Assembly: GCF_021631985.1 (NCBI RefSeq)
Contig: NZ_CP070225.1
Coordinates: 4,216,001 to 4,280,000 of the forward strand
From: Sandaracinus amylolyticus
Lineage (GTDB): Bacteria; Myxococcota_A; Polyangia; Polyangiales; Sandaracinaceae
Direction of reading: 5' to 3'
Length of the DNA stretch: 64,000 bases
The translations under genes and the position numbers were made by a program. The notes under the pieces were generated by a model, which saw nothing but the letters and a program-made list of their open reading frames with translations, had not been told where the DNA came from and ran no database searches. This document shows positions 7,476-22,800 of the stretch, in pieces (positions within the stretch are counted from its first letter, which is position 1; every line of letters begins with the position of its first letter).

Positions 7476-9008
7476 ATGACGCTGAACATCGCCACGCTGC
7501 TTCGCGAGAGCGCCAAGCGGTACGAGGCCAAGCCCGCGATGGTGCTGGGCGACGTCACCCTGCCCTACGCGATGCTGCACGGGATGGTGCAGCGCTTCGC
7601 GGGCGGGCTCGCCAAGCTCGGCGTGCACCGCGGGCAGCACGTCGCGCTGATGCTCCCGAACGTGCCGCACTTCACGATCGCGTACTACGGCGGTCACTAC
7701 GCCGGCACGCCGATCGTGCCGCTCAACGTGCTGCTCACCGCCGACGAGATCGCGTACCACCTCGACGACTCCGACGCGGTCGCGCTGGTCGTGTGGGAGG
7801 GCTTCCTGCCGCAGGCGCAGGCTGCGTTCGCGCGCACCGACTCGTGCAAGCACCTGATCGTGTGCAAGGCCGACCGCGCCGATCTCTCGGCGCCCGAGGG
7901 CGCGGTCAATTTCACCGCGCTCCTCACGAGCAGCGATCCCGTCACCGACGTCGCGCCGACGATGCCCGACGAGACCGCCGTCATCCTCTACACGTCGGGC
8001 ACGACGGGCCGTCCGAAGGGCGCGGAGCTCACGCACTTCAACCTCTTCTTCAACGCGCACTTCGTCCGCACGCAGCTGCTGCCGATCACGCACGAGACGA
8101 TCGCGCTCGGCGTGCTCCCGCTCTTCCACTCGTTCGGCCAGACCTGCATCCAGAACGCGACGCTCGCCGCGGGCGGCACCGTCGTGCTGATGCCGCGCTT
8201 CGATCCCGACGGCGCGATGCAGATCATGCAGAAGCACCGCGTGAACCTGTTCGCCGGCGTGCCGACGATGTTCTTCGCGCTGCTGCACCACCCCGAGTCC
8301 GCGAAGTACGACGTCGCGTCGCTGCGCCACTGCATCTCGGGCGGATCGGCGATGCCGGTCGAGGTGATGAAGGCGTTCGATCAGAAGTACGGCGTGAACA
8401 CGCTCGAGGGCTACGGCCTCAGCGAGACGTCGCCGGTCGCCTCGTTCAACACGCTCGACAAGCCGAAGAAGGCGGGCTCGATCGGCGTGCCGATCTGGGG
8501 CTGCGAGTTCCGCCTCGAGGACGATCAGGGCAACGTCGTCACCGAGAACGACAAGCCCGGTGAGATCTGCATCAAGGGCCACAACGTCATGAAGGGGTAC
8601 TGGAAGCGCCCCGAGGCGACGGCCGAGGCGATCAAGGACGGTTGGTTCCACTCGGGCGACGTCGCGACGCGCGACTCGGACGGCTACTACTTCATCGTCG
8701 ATCGCAAGAAGGACATGATCATCCGCGGCGGGTTCAACGTGTACCCGCGCGAGATCGAAGAGGTCCTCTACGCGCATCCCGCGGTCGCCGAGGCCGCGGT
8801 GATCGGCATCCCGCACGCGAGCCACGGCGAAGAGGTGAAGGCCGTGATCGCGAAGAAGGCGGGACACGAGTCGGTCACCGCCGAGGACGTGATCGCGTAC
8901 TGCAAGGAGCGCCTCGCCGCGTACAAGTACCCGCGCGTCGTCGAGTTCCGCGATGCGCTCCCGAAGGGCCCGACCGGGAAGATCCTGAAGCGCGAGCTCC
9001 GCACCTGA
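7476..9008 (+). CDS. Long-chain fatty acid (acyl)-CoA ligase
   Basis: A 510-residue member of the ANL adenylating family. The P-loop AMP motif is ILYTSGTTGRPKG, the adenine-binding motif is EGYGLSETSP, the hinge region is DGWFHSGDVATRDSDGYYF with DRKKDMIIRGGFNVYP after it, and the C-terminal catalytic lysine lies in GPTGKILKREL. The enzyme should activate a carboxylic acid as acyl-AMP and then form the CoA thioester; length and motifs suit medium/long-chain fatty acids. The start is the ATG following a GGGGG ribosome site. It is monocistronic, preceded by a dyad at 7408-7433 and followed by a convergent lipoprotein gene 51 bp away. Confidence 0.92.
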   Translation: MTLNIATLLRESAKRYEAKPAMVLGDVTLPYAMLHGMVQRFAGGLAKLGVHRGQHVALMLPNVPHFTIAYYGGHYAGTPIVPLNVLLTADEIAYHLDDSDAVALVVWEGFLPQAQAAFARTDSCKHLIVCKADRADLSAPEGAVNFTALLTSSDPVTDVAPTMPDETAVILYTSGTTGRPKGAELTHFNLFFNAHFVRTQLLPITHETIALGVLPLFHSFGQTCIQNATLAAGGTVVLMPRFDPDGAMQIMQKHRVNLFAGVPTMFFALLHHPESAKYDVASLRHCISGGSAMPVEVMKAFDQKYGVNTLEGYGLSETSPVASFNTLDKPKKAGSIGVPIWGCEFRLEDDQGNVVTENDKPGEICIKGHNVMKGYWKRPEATAEAIKDGWFHSGDVATRDSDGYYFIVDRKKDMIIRGGFNVYPREIEEVLYAHPAVAEAAVIGIPHASHGEEVKAVIAKKAGHESVTAEDVIAYCKERLAAYKYPRVVEFRDALPKGPTGKILKRELRT

Positions 9009-9059
9009 GCACGACGATCGCGGTGCCCGCGCCGGCGCGCGTGGGCACCGCGACGAACG

Positions 9060-10328
9060 TCAGTGGCAGGTCTCGACGTCGGGTGCGGGCGGCGCGTAGG
9101 GCAGCGTGGTGTTCCGCGTGACCGTCCAGCTGGGGGGCGCCGGCGGCAGCCCGAAGCCCGAGTCGCTGTAGAAGACGTTGTCGGTGATCGTCAGGTCCGA
9201 GATCGTCGTCGGGCTCACGATCGCGAGGCCGTTCGTGCCGCTGTAGTGGACCGTGCTCCCGACGATCCAGGCGCGATCGATGTCGTCGCCGGGCTCGTTG
9301 CCGAGCATGAACCCGGTGCCGACGAGCGTGCTCTCGCCGAGGTACGCGCGCGAGGACGAGCCGTGCACGCGCCAGTTGTGCTTGCCCGGGTTGGTGAGCG
9401 TCGAGCGCGCCACGACCGTGCGATCGGTCTCGTGGAAGCGGACCGTCGCTTCGGGGCCCGCCGAGCGCAGGACGCTGTGCGCGACGATCACGTCCTCGCT
9501 GAAGAGCGGCGCGACGAGCCCGGTGAACAGCGAGTAGCGCGCGGCGGTCACGTCGGCGCCGACGATCGCGATGCGACGACCGTGCAGGAAGAACGCGGTG
9601 TCGCTCGAGCGCACGGTCACACACTCGATGGTCACGTCGCTGACCATCAAGTGCTCCTGCGGCGTGTGCGGCGGGTTGTTGAAGTCGATCGGCAACCAGA
9701 TCTGGATCGTGTCGTAGCTGCCGCCCGAGATGCGGATGCGCTGCTGGCTCCAGTAGATCGTGAGCGCTTCGATCGACGCGTCGGGGTCGAGGATCACCTC
9801 CACGTCGGAGCCACGGATCGTGTAGAAGCCCGCGTGATCGCCGTGCACGCGGACGGTCACGTTCGAGAACGCATCGAGGGCGGCCCGCAGCTCGGAGTCG
9901 GTGTCGACGTCGATGACGCTCGTCGTGATCGGGAGCGCGGGCCAGGTGAGCTCCGCGAGCTCGGGCGGGAGCGCGCCGAGATCACGCGTCGCGCACGCGC
10001 ACGCGGGCTGGCCCGCGTCGGTCCCGGCGTCGATGACGATGGGCCCCCCATCCACGCCGGCATCGACGCCCGAATCGAGGGCTGCATCGACGCCGGCGTC
10101 GATCGCCGCGTCGACCCCGGCATCGATCGCCGCGTCGACACCGGCGTCGATCGCCGCGTCGATCTCGGTCGATGGACCCGCGTCCGTGTCGTCGCACGTC
10201 TCGGGCGCGGGCGTCGTGACGAGGCCGGCAGCGGGCTCGCCCTCGCAGCCGCCGGCGACGAGCACGACGAGGACCGCGACCGTGCGACGCACGACGCGGA
10301 CCGAGGCGAAGGGTCCAGTGGTCGACAT
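9060..10328 (-). CDS. Lipoprotein with Asp-Ala repeat linker and right-handed beta-helix type domain
   Basis: A 422-residue surface protein. A basic N-terminus and hydrophobic stretch end in a lipobox-like VVLVAGGCEG. Residues about 50-110 are a low-complexity linker built on IDAGVDAA repeats. The remainder has short strands with turn residues and recurring N/D-G motifs (VRVHGDHAGFYTIRG, RIRISGGSYD, VIVAHSVLRSAG, WIVGSTVHYSGTNG, LTITDNVFYSDSG), the look of a parallel beta-helix (pectate-lyase-like or NosD-like repeats). No catalytic residues can be assigned. Probable outer-membrane-anchored carbohydrate or surface binding protein. The start is uncertain by about 10-15 residues because MSTTGPFASVRVVRR is long for a signal n-region. 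Confidence 0.7.
   Translation of the reverse strand: MSTTGPFASVRVVRRTVAVLVVLVAGGCEGEPAAGLVTTPAPETCDDTDAGPSTEIDAAIDAGVDAAIDAGVDAAIDAGVDAALDSGVDAGVDGGPIVIDAGTDAGQPACACATRDLGALPPELAELTWPALPITTSVIDVDTDSELRAALDAFSNVTVRVHGDHAGFYTIRGSDVEVILDPDASIEALTIYWSQQRIRISGGSYDTIQIWLPIDFNNPPHTPQEHLMVSDVTIECVTVRSSDTAFFLHGRRIAIVGADVTAARYSLFTGLVAPLFSEDVIVAHSVLRSAGPEATVRFHETDRTVVARSTLTNPGKHNWRVHGSSSRAYLGESTLVGTGFMLGNEPGDDIDRAWIVGSTVHYSGTNGLAIVSPTTISDLTITDNVFYSDSGFGLPPAPPSWTVTRNTTLPYAPPAPDVETCH
10072..10167. repeat. 24-bp tandem repeat encoding an Asp-Ala linker
   Basis: Four consecutive 24-base units, the last three differing by only a few bases, lie inside the lipoprotein gene and encode an eight-residue Asp/Ala/Gly/Val/Ile unit. 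The period is a multiple of three, so unit gain or loss by slippage would vary linker length without changing frame. Confidence 0.7.
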
Positions 10329-10437
10329 GCGACCACATGTCGGCGCGCCTCGTGTTGGCCCAACGCTCCACGACGTGTTGACGCCGAGCGCACGGTCCCG
10401 TCGCGCGCGTCGAGCGTGCTAGAGCGTCTCGCCGCGC

Positions 10438-11274
10438 ATGGTCCGACAGGCGTCCACCGAGATCGACTATCGCGCGCGCATCACGCGCGCACAGCGCGCG
10501 ATCGAAGCACGGCTCGACGCGCCGCCCGGCCCGGCCGAGCTCGCGGAGCTCGCGGGCTTCTCGCTGCACCACTTCCCATCGCGTGTTCCGCGGCGTGGTC
10601 GGCGAGTCGGTCGAAGAGCACGCGCGCAGGCTCCGACTCGAGCGCGCGGCGCGGCGCCTTCGCGCGTCGGAGGTGCCGGTCGTGCAGATCGCGCTCGAGG
10701 CGGGCTACGGATCGCACGAGGCGTTCACGCGCGCGTTCCGCGATGTCTTCGGGATGCCGCCCTCGCGTTATCGCGGCGAGTCTCCGCTGCGCGTGGCCGG
10801 AGTGATCGAAGAGCGCTCCGTCGAGCTGCGCGACATCGAGCCCTTCGACGTCGTCGTGCGCCGTCACGTGGGCCCGTTCGACACGCTCGGCGAGGCGTTC
10901 GGGCACCTCTTCGGATGGGCCGCGACGCGCGGCGTGGTGCCCGGCGCAGCGCGCTCGATCGGGCTCTATCACGACGATCCGAGATCACCGCGCCCGATCG
11001 CCTGCGCAGCGACGTGGGCATCGAGACGTCGCTCGCGCCCGGGCCTGCGAGCGGCCTCGAGCGACACACGATCGCGGGCGGGCGCTACGCCGTCGCGCTG
11101 CACGTCGGACCGCACCACACGATCGGCCCGACCTATCTCGCGCTGCTCGGACGCTGGGCGCCCGCGGCACGCGCCGAGCTCGCGCCCGAGCCGGTGATCG
11201 AGCACTACCTGACGCCGCAGGACACGCCGCCCGACCAGCACCGCACCGAGGTCTGGATCCGGCTGCGCGCGTGA
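10438..11274 (+). pseudogene. AraC-family regulator with GyrI-like domain, two compensating frameshifts
   Basis: Conceptual product about 278 residues: an AraC-type double helix-turn-helix in the N-terminal 110 residues and a GyrI-like small-molecule-binding domain after it. Frame 1 begins MVRQASTEIDYRARI and runs to GFSLHHF; homology then continues in the next frame as HRVFRGVVGESVEEHARRL through VVRRHVGPFDTLG to IGLYHDDP. It then returns to frame 1 as EITAPDRLRSDVGIETS to the stop. The first break fits one extra C in the CCC at 10575-10577, the second fits one missing base near 10979-10981. Everything else is intact, so this is either recent decay or two sequence errors. It stands convergent with the M28 peptidase gene, three bases apart. 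Confidence 0.78.
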
Positions 11275-11277
11275 TCG

Positions 11278-12324
11278 CTACGGCGCATCGAGGATCTGCG
11301 CCGCGGCCGCGACCGTGACGCGCACGACGCGCGTCGCGAAGTCGAGATCGAGGTTCGCGGGGACGTCCGGCCCCGCGCCGCAGTGGTAGCTGTCGTACCG
11401 GAAGTTCGCGGTGTCGCTCAGCATCAGCCCCGGATACGCGCTCGCCCAGAACGACGCGTGATCGGAGCGACGCAGATCGGACGCGACCGGCGACGCGAGC
11501 ACCGACGCGGGCACGTCGAGGCGCACGAAGGGCAGCCCGATGCGATCGGCGTGCGCCTCGAGCGCGTCGATCGCGGCGCGGGATGCGGGATCGCCGATCG
11601 CTGCGATGAAATCGCCGCGCGACTCGTTCGCCTCGATCTCTCGCGCGGCCTGCGGGAAGAGCACGTCGATGCCCGTTGCGAGCCGCTGCGATCCCGGCGC
11701 GTCGCTGGTGTAGCCGATCATCTCGAGGACGAACGCGGCGTCGATCGTCTCGCCCGCGTCTCTCGCGCGCGCCGCGTGCGCGGTCGAGCCGATCAGCCCG
11801 CGCTCCTCTTCGTCCCAGCACGCGACGACGAGCGTCCGCGCGAACGAGCGCGACGCGAGCACGCGCGCGATCTCGAGCGCGCCCGCGACGCCGCTCGCGT
11901 TGTCGTCGGCGCCGTCGCAGCCCGCGACGTGGTCGTAGTGCGCGCCGACGATCACGCGGCGCTCGGGCGTGGTCGTCCCGACACGGGTGCCGATCACGTT
12001 GACGCCGGTGCCGTAGTCGTGTCGCTCGACCTCGAACCCGAGCGACTCGAGCCGTGTCGCGCAGAGGTCCTGCACCGCCTGCCAGTGGTCCGACGCCGGC
12101 TCGCGCGGGTGCGCGATCGCGACGAGATCGCGCTCGTAGCGGGAACGGTCGACGCAGCTCGCGAGCGCGAGCGGCTCGTCCTGCCCGCACGCCGGCAGCG
12201 GGCCCGCGTCACGTCCTCCGTCGCGACCGGCGTCGGTGCCCGCATCGATGCCAGCGTCCTCACGCATCGCGTCGCTCCCGCACGACACCACGAGCACGAG
12301 CCACACCACGCACGGCGCACGCAT
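11278..12324 (-). CDS. M28-family zinc aminopeptidase, lipoprotein
   Basis: A 348-residue secreted peptidase. The signal ends at lipobox VVSC (Cys15), followed by a Asp-Ala-Gly linker typical of this organism. The catalytic region shows GAHYDHV (His129 and Asp131), GADDNASG (metal Asp near 140), DEEERGLIGS with the general-base Glu, EMIGY and a C-terminal SDHASFW with the last metal His. These are the co-catalytic two-zinc ligands of M28 aminopeptidases. It should remove N-terminal residues from peptides at the cell surface or outside. It is convergent with the AraC-like gene, three bases between the two stop codons, and divergent from the VOC gene. Confidence 0.88.
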   Translation of the reverse strand: MRAPCVVWLVLVVSCGSDAMREDAGIDAGTDAGRDGGRDAGPLPACGQDEPLALASCVDRSRYERDLVAIAHPREPASDHWQAVQDLCATRLESLGFEVERHDYGTGVNVIGTRVGTTTPERRVIVGAHYDHVAGCDGADDNASGVAGALEIARVLASRSFARTLVVACWDEEERGLIGSTAHAARARDAGETIDAAFVLEMIGYTSDAPGSQRLATGIDVLFPQAAREIEANESRGDFIAAIGDPASRAAIDALEAHADRIGLPFVRLDVPASVLASPVASDLRRSDHASFWASAYPGLMLSDTANFRYDSYHCGAGPDVPANLDLDFATRVVRVTVAAAAQILDAP

Positions 12325-12452
12325 GACGCACGAGGACCACGCGCCGCGACGTCGTGCAAGCCCTCGCGCGACGGCCGCCGGGCTCGATGCGCACGGACGG
12401 TCAAGCGCCGCCTCCGCGGCGGTGCTCTCCTCGGGCGCAGGAGGACCCGACG

Positions 12453-12848
12453 ATGATCGATCACCTGAGCACCTACGCGACCGACTACGCCGCGACGAAG
12501 CGCTTCTACGATGCCGTGATGCCCGCGCTCGGCCACCGGTGCGTCATGGAGCTCACCGCGAGCTGGAACCCCGAGTGGCCCACGCAGCGCATGTGCGCGT
12601 ACGGCCCGGGCGACAAGCCGATCTACTGGATCATCGAGGCGCGCGCGTCGTCCACGCCGCGGCACATCGCGTTCGCCGCGCAGAGCCGCGCCGAGGTCGA
12701 TGCGTTCCATCGCCGCGGGCTCGAGACGGGCGCCGAGGATCACGGCGCGCCCGGCGTGCGCGCGCACTACCACCCGGCCTACTACGGCGGGTTCCTGCTC
12801 GACCCCGACGGCAACAACGTGGAAGCGGTCTGCCACACGCCCGGCTGA
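12453..12848 (+). CDS. VOC (glyoxalase/bleomycin-resistance) superfamily protein
   Basis: A 131-residue protein with the two beta-alpha-beta-beta-beta modules of the VOC fold. Visible metal-site-like residues are His4 in MIDHLST, His and Glu in PRHIAFAAQSRAE and the terminal Glu of DPDGNNVEAVCH. The family includes glyoxalases, dioxygenases and resistance proteins; the substrate cannot be told. I use the ATG at 12453, which follows a GGAGGACCCGACG ribosome site, rather than an earlier in-frame start that would add unrelated basic residues. Confidence 0.82.
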   Translation: MIDHLSTYATDYAATKRFYDAVMPALGHRCVMELTASWNPEWPTQRMCAYGPGDKPIYWIIEARASSTPRHIAFAAQSRAEVDAFHRRGLETGAEDHGAPGVRAHYHPAYYGGFLLDPDGNNVEAVCHTPG

Positions 12849-12862
12849 GGAGCGGAGAATTT

Positions 12863-13050
12863 CTGAGGAGAGCAGGAGGAGAAGGAAGACCAAGTGAATG
12901 GGTCTTCTGATCGACCGACTGAATCCGTCGCGCTCGACCGGGAGAATTCTCGGACGAAGCGGAAGGCCGAGCGAGGTCGATGGCTCGTCGAAGCGGCACC
13001 CACGGGTCTCGATCTCGCAGGATTCTCTCCTGATTTCCTGCTCTCCTCAG
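12863..13050. repeat. 14-bp inverted repeat bracketing a non-coding spacer
   Basis: CTGAGGAGAGCAGG at 12863-12876 and its exact reverse complement at 13037-13050 enclose about 160 bp with no convincing gene, between the VOC gene and the coiled-coil gene. The left flank is purine-rich and the right flank pyrimidine-rich. The arms could pair in RNA to give a long-range stem or be the ends of a small degenerate element; no target-site duplication was seen. Confidence 0.45.
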
Positions 13051-13063
13051 CGGAAACTCTCTC

Positions 13064-13675
13064 CTAAGAGGTCGCGCGCTGTGCGACGTCGCGCTGCACG
13101 TGCAGCACGCGGTTGCGCATCGCCTGCACCTGATCGCGCAGCGCGCTCGCCTCGCGCACCAGGTCCGGCCAGTTGCCATCGCGCGCGAGCCCCGCGATCG
13201 CCTCGGCCTCGGTGATCACCGAGTCCATGCGCCCGCGCACCTCGTTCAGCGCGGGGAGCAGCTCGTCCGCGCTCGCGCCCGCCGCCTGGCGCTCCGCGAC
13301 CTGCGCGACCGGCCCGTGCACCTCGCGCGCCGCCGCACCGAGCTTCGTGAACCGATCGAGCAGCGTCTGCAGCTCCGCCGCGCGCACTTGCATGCGCTTC
13401 GCCGCATCGAGCACGCGCTCCATGCTCGTCTGCTGCACGTCGCGCGCGCCGTTCATCGCGGCGAGGAGACTGCCGAGCAGGCCACCGAGGCGCTGCTCCG
13501 ACTCCGACGCGTCGGAGAGCAGCTTCTTGCTGCGCGCCAGCGTCTTCTCGGAGCTCACCTCGGTGCGCTGCAGCTCCGACGCGAGCCGCTCGTAGCGCTC
13601 GAGCTCGCGCTCGAACTCCTGCGCCGCCGCGGCCAGCGCACCCTCTGCCTTCTTCGCTCCCGTGCTCATCGACAC
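13064..13675 (-). CDS. Coiled-coil hypothetical protein
   Basis: About 203 residues, almost entirely predicted helix with heptad repeats rich in Leu, Ala, Glu and Arg (for example EFERELERYERLASELQ and RVLDAAKRMQVRAAEL). No signal peptide, membrane segment or catalytic motif. Either ATG of the pair MSMST may be used. It lies 38 bp beyond the 3' end of the hybrid kinase gene at 13713 on the same strand, so it may be the last gene of the kinase operon and could be a scaffold or sensor-array partner; that link is inference from order only. Confidence 0.65.
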   Translation of the reverse strand: MSMSTGAKKAEGALAAAAQEFERELERYERLASELQRTEVSSEKTLARSKKLLSDASESEQRLGGLLGSLLAAMNGARDVQQTSMERVLDAAKRMQVRAAELQTLLDRFTKLGAAAREVHGPVAQVAERQAAGASADELLPALNEVRGRMDSVITEAEAIAGLARDGNWPDLVREASALRDQVQAMRNRVLHVQRDVAQRATS

Positions 13676-13712
13676 GCTCCCTCGCCCGAGATCCTAAGCC
13701 CGGCGACGCGCG

Positions 13713-16258
13713 CTACGCGCCGCCGAACGAGCGACCCCCGAGGTTCGCGACGAGCGAGATCAGCTTCGAGAGATCCACCGGCTTCTCGACGTGCCGCTGG
13801 AACCCCGCCGAGAACGCTCGCTCCACGTCCTCGCTGCGCGCGTACGCGGTCAGCGCGACCGCCGGGGTGCGCCCGCCGCGCGACGCCGGGAGCTTGCGGA
13901 TCGCGCGGATCAGCGAGTACCCGTCGCGATCCGGCATGCCGATGTCGCTCACCAGCACGTCGGGGCACGCCGCCTCGAAGAGCGAGAGCGCCTCGCCCGC
14001 GCTCGACGCGCTGCGGACCTTCGCGCCACGCGCGACGAGCACCTCGGCCACGAGCGCGCGTGCATCCTCCTCGTCGTCGACCACGAGGACGTCGAGCCCG
14101 TCGAGCCGCACGTCGGGCGTTCCGTGCAGCACGACCGGCTCGCGATCGAGCCCGGTGACGCCGTGCGGCATCGTGGGACGCGAGCCGATCGGGAGCTCCA
14201 CGACGAACGTCGCGCCGCGCCCCATCCCCTCGCTCTTCGCGCGCACCGTCCCGCCGTGCGCGGCCGCGAGCTGCTTCACGATCGCGAGCCCGAGGCCGAG
14301 CCCACCGTGACGCCGCGTCGTCGATCCATCGGCCTGGCGGAACGGGTCGAACACGCGGGGCAGGAACGCGGGCTCGATGCCCTGGCCGCTGTCGATCACC
14401 TCGATGCACGCGACCTCGCCCTGACGCTTCGCGTGCAGCGCGACGCGCCCACCGCGCGGCGTGAACTTGATCGCGTTGGCGAGCAGGTTCCAGACGATCT
14501 GCTGGAGGCGCTCGGGGTCGCCGACGATCGTCACGTCCTGCGCGACGTCGACGTCGAGCGTGATCTCCTTCGTCTCCGCGCCCGGCCGCACCGACTCGAC
14601 CGCCGCGGAGAGCGGATCGGCGAGGTGCAGCGCGCGCGGCTCGAGACGCAGCTGGCCGCTGATGATGCGCGAGACGTCGAGCACGTCCTCGATGATCCGC
14701 GCCTGCGAGCGCGCGTTGCGCTCGATGATCGAGAGCGCGCGATCGAGCTCCGCGGGCGCCTGGGCGCGCGCGATCGCGGTCCATCCGATGATCGCGTTGA
14801 GCGGCGTGCGCAGCTCGTGCGAGACGGTCGCGAGGAACTCGTCCTTCGCGCGGTTCGCGACCTCCGCCTCCTGTCGCGCCGCGCGCTCGCTCTCGAGCAG
14901 GCGCGCGCGCTCGGACTGGTGGTGCTCGAGGTCCTGCCTCGCGCGCACCTGCGCGGTCACGTCGACCGCGAAGACGAGCAGCTCGTCGGTCGCGCCGATC
15001 GGCGTCCGCAGTCGCTGGGCCGTCACGTCGAGATAGCGGGTATCGGGCGGCTCGCCGGCCCTCCAGTCGACGACCAGCGGCAGCTCGCGAGAGCTCACCA
15101 TCTCACCCGAGCGGTACACGTGATCGAGCACCGCGAGCGCGGCCCCGGTCACGCCGAGCGTCGCGAGACGCACGCCCGCACGCCCCGCGTCGTTGAAGAA
15201 GTCCTTGAACGCCGGGTTCGCGAATTCGCACTGGTGATCGGGCCCGCGCGTGATCGCGATCAGCGCCGGCGACGCCTCGAGCACGTCGCGGAGGCGCGTG
15301 CGCTCCTCGTACTTCGCGACCGCCCACGACGCGCGCTCCGCGACCGCGAGGAAGAGCCGCTTGTCGCGCTGCGCGAACGCGCCGGTCTCGCTCGATGCGA
15401 CGAACGCGACGCCGAGCACCTCGCCGTCGTTCGTCAGTGGGACGCCGAAGATCGCGCGGGTGTCGCCGGTGCGGAACCACGGGCTCGCGACGATCGGCGA
15501 GCTCGCCGCTTCGCCGATCTCCCAGGGCTGTCCGGTCGCCGCGATGCGGCCCGCGAAGCCCTCGCCGATGCGCTCCGACGCGAGCGAGTGATCGTGCTGC
15601 GCGATGCGCCCGACCGCCGCGCGGAGGCGTAGATCGTCGCGCTGGCGCAGCAGGATCGCCGCCGAGTCCACCTCGTCGGTCGCGCCCGCGAAGATGTCGA
15701 GTAGCTCGTGGAGGAACGCGTCGAGATCGGAGCGCTCGAGCACCGCGGTCGCGATGCGCTCGAACGCGACGAGCCTGCGCACCGCTTCGTCGCGCTCCTC
15801 GGTGCGCAGCGCGAGCTGCGCGCGACGCACCTCTTCGCGCTGGCGGAAGAGGTCGACGAAGGCCTTCACCCGCGCGCGCAGGATGTCGGCGTCGAAGGGC
15901 TTCGTCATGTAGTCCGCGGCGCCCTTCGCGTAGCCACGCCGCGCGTAGAGCTCGTCGCGATGGATCGCCGTGAGGAAGATGATCGGCACCTCGCGGCCGT
16001 GCTCGAGCTTCCGGATGTGCTCGGCCACTTCGAAGCCGTCCATCTCGGGCATCTGCGCGTCGAGCAGCACGACCGCGAAGGGCTCGTTCGTCACGCGCTC
16101 GAGCGCCTCCCGCCCGTTGCGCGCCTCGACGAGGCGCACGCCGAGCGGGCTCAGCACCGCCGAGAGCGCGATCAGGTTCGCGGGGGTGTCGTCCACCAGC
16201 AGGACGCTGGGGCGGATCATGGCGAGCGGGTCGCCGTTGTTGGCGCGGAGGTCGGGCA

Positions 16259-16259
<1 letters not shown>
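13713..16259 (-). CDS. Hybrid histidine kinase: REC-GAF-PAS-HisKA-HATPase-REC
   Basis: About 848 residues, soluble. Domains in order: a receiver (residues 15-133, phospho-Asp in VVLLDAQMPEMDG), a GAF domain (about 173-320), a PAS domain (about 322-437), HisKA with [16 protein letters not shown] (about 470) carrying the phospho-His, HATPase with NLLANAIKFTPRGG and GLGLAIVKQL (about 583-690), and a C-terminal receiver with VLVSDIGMPDRDG (about 720-840). An N-terminal receiver ahead of a kinase suggests it takes input from another kinase. It starts with ATG at 16259 overlapping the upstream kinase's TGA as TGATG (a GTG at 16262 is also possible), so the two are translationally coupled and likely work in one relay. 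Confidence 0.92.
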
Positions 16260-21892
<5,633 letters not shown>

Positions 21893-22060
21893 CGGCTCCC
21901 TCCGAGTGACGCCCGGGCAGGCTGCGGAGAGCGTCCTCCGTCCTGCTCACGGGCTCCGAGGCGAGGGACCTAGCTCCCGCATCTGCGGCCACAACCCCCG
22001 CCGGGGCGCGGGCGCACGCCCACAGGTCAGGGGGGTTGTGACCCGGTTTCGAGTGCCCAG

Positions 22061-22534
22061 ATGGGCGACACCTGTAGCAACGCGCATCACCCCGCGGTCC
22101 TCGGCTCCGCCCCGACTGCCCGCACACCACCGGCAGCAGCTCTCCCAGTGGCATCCCAGAGCGGCATTCCCGACGACGTTTTCCGGTTCCTCGTCGAGCA
22201 CATCGTGTCGGTCGAGCAGCTGGAGATCCTCCTTCTGCTGCGGGCCCAGGCCGGGCGCGACTGGAATGCCGAGGAGGTCGCGAAGGAGCTGCGCGTCGCG
22301 GCGATCTCCGCGGGCAACCGGCTCACCGACCTCGCGGCGCGCGGCTTGCTGTCCGAGGTGAGCCCAGGGCGCTTCCGCTACGCGCCCGGAGATCCTGCGA
22401 TGCAGGCAGCGGTCGAGGGGCTCGCGAAGGTCTACCCGGAGCGCCGGGTGAGCGTCATCGAGATCATCTTCTCGAAGCCGAACGACGTCATCCGGACGTT
22501 CGCGGACGCGTTCAAGCTGCGGAGGGACAAGTGA
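22061..22534 (+). CDS. Winged-helix-like DNA-binding protein
   Basis: About 157 residues; the ATG at 22061 is the likely start, though the first 35 residues are unstructured. The core (EHIVSVEQLEILLLLRAQ through AEEVAKELRVAAISAGNRLTDLAARGLLSE to GRFRYAP) reads as a winged helix with the recognition helix in AAISAGNRLTDL. The C-terminus VIEIIFSKPNDVIRTFADAFKLR is amphipathic. It is the first gene of a three-gene operon with two small DUF5985-like membrane proteins, overlapping the second by GTGA. The operon is divergent from the poly-HAMP kinase across about 170 bp, so it may regulate or belong to that pathway. Confidence 0.75.
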   Translation: MGDTCSNAHHPAVLGSAPTARTPPAAALPVASQSGIPDDVFRFLVEHIVSVEQLEILLLLRAQAGRDWNAEEVAKELRVAAISAGNRLTDLAARGLLSEVSPGRFRYAPGDPAMQAAVEGLAKVYPERRVSVIEIIFSKPNDVIRTFADAFKLRRDK

Positions 22535-22800
22535 CGTCGATCGTGCCGGTCGTCGTGTACCTGCTGTGCGCCGCGACGAGCCTGATCTGCGCGGTCCTGC
22601 TCGTGCGCGGGTATCGCGCGAGCCGCACGCGCCTCCTGCTCTGGAGCAGCATCTGCTTCGTGAGCCTCGCGCTGAACAACATCCTGCTCTTCGTCGATTT
22701 CCTGCTCGGGCCCAACTACGACCTGTCGCTGTGGCGCACCGCGATCGCCGCGCTCGGGATGGCGATGTTGGTGTACGGACTGGTGTGGGAGGCGCGATGA
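22531..22800 (+). CDS. Small membrane protein, DUF5985-like (first of pair)
   Basis: An 89-residue protein with three hydrophobic segments (about 4-24, 35-55 and 67-85), starting at a GTG that overlaps the upstream stop codon (GTGA). The sequence pattern LICAVLLVRGYRASRTRLLLWSS with a small basic loop after the first helix, then FVSLALNNILLFVD, matches a small uncharacterised family that I know as DUF5985. It has a paralogue directly downstream, sharing the R-x-S-R-x-R/F-loop and length. Function unknown; the pair probably forms a heteromeric membrane complex. Confidence 0.7.
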   Translation: MTSIVPVVVYLLCAATSLICAVLLVRGYRASRTRLLLWSSICFVSLALNNILLFVDFLLGPNYDLSLWRTAIAALGMAMLVYGLVWEAR

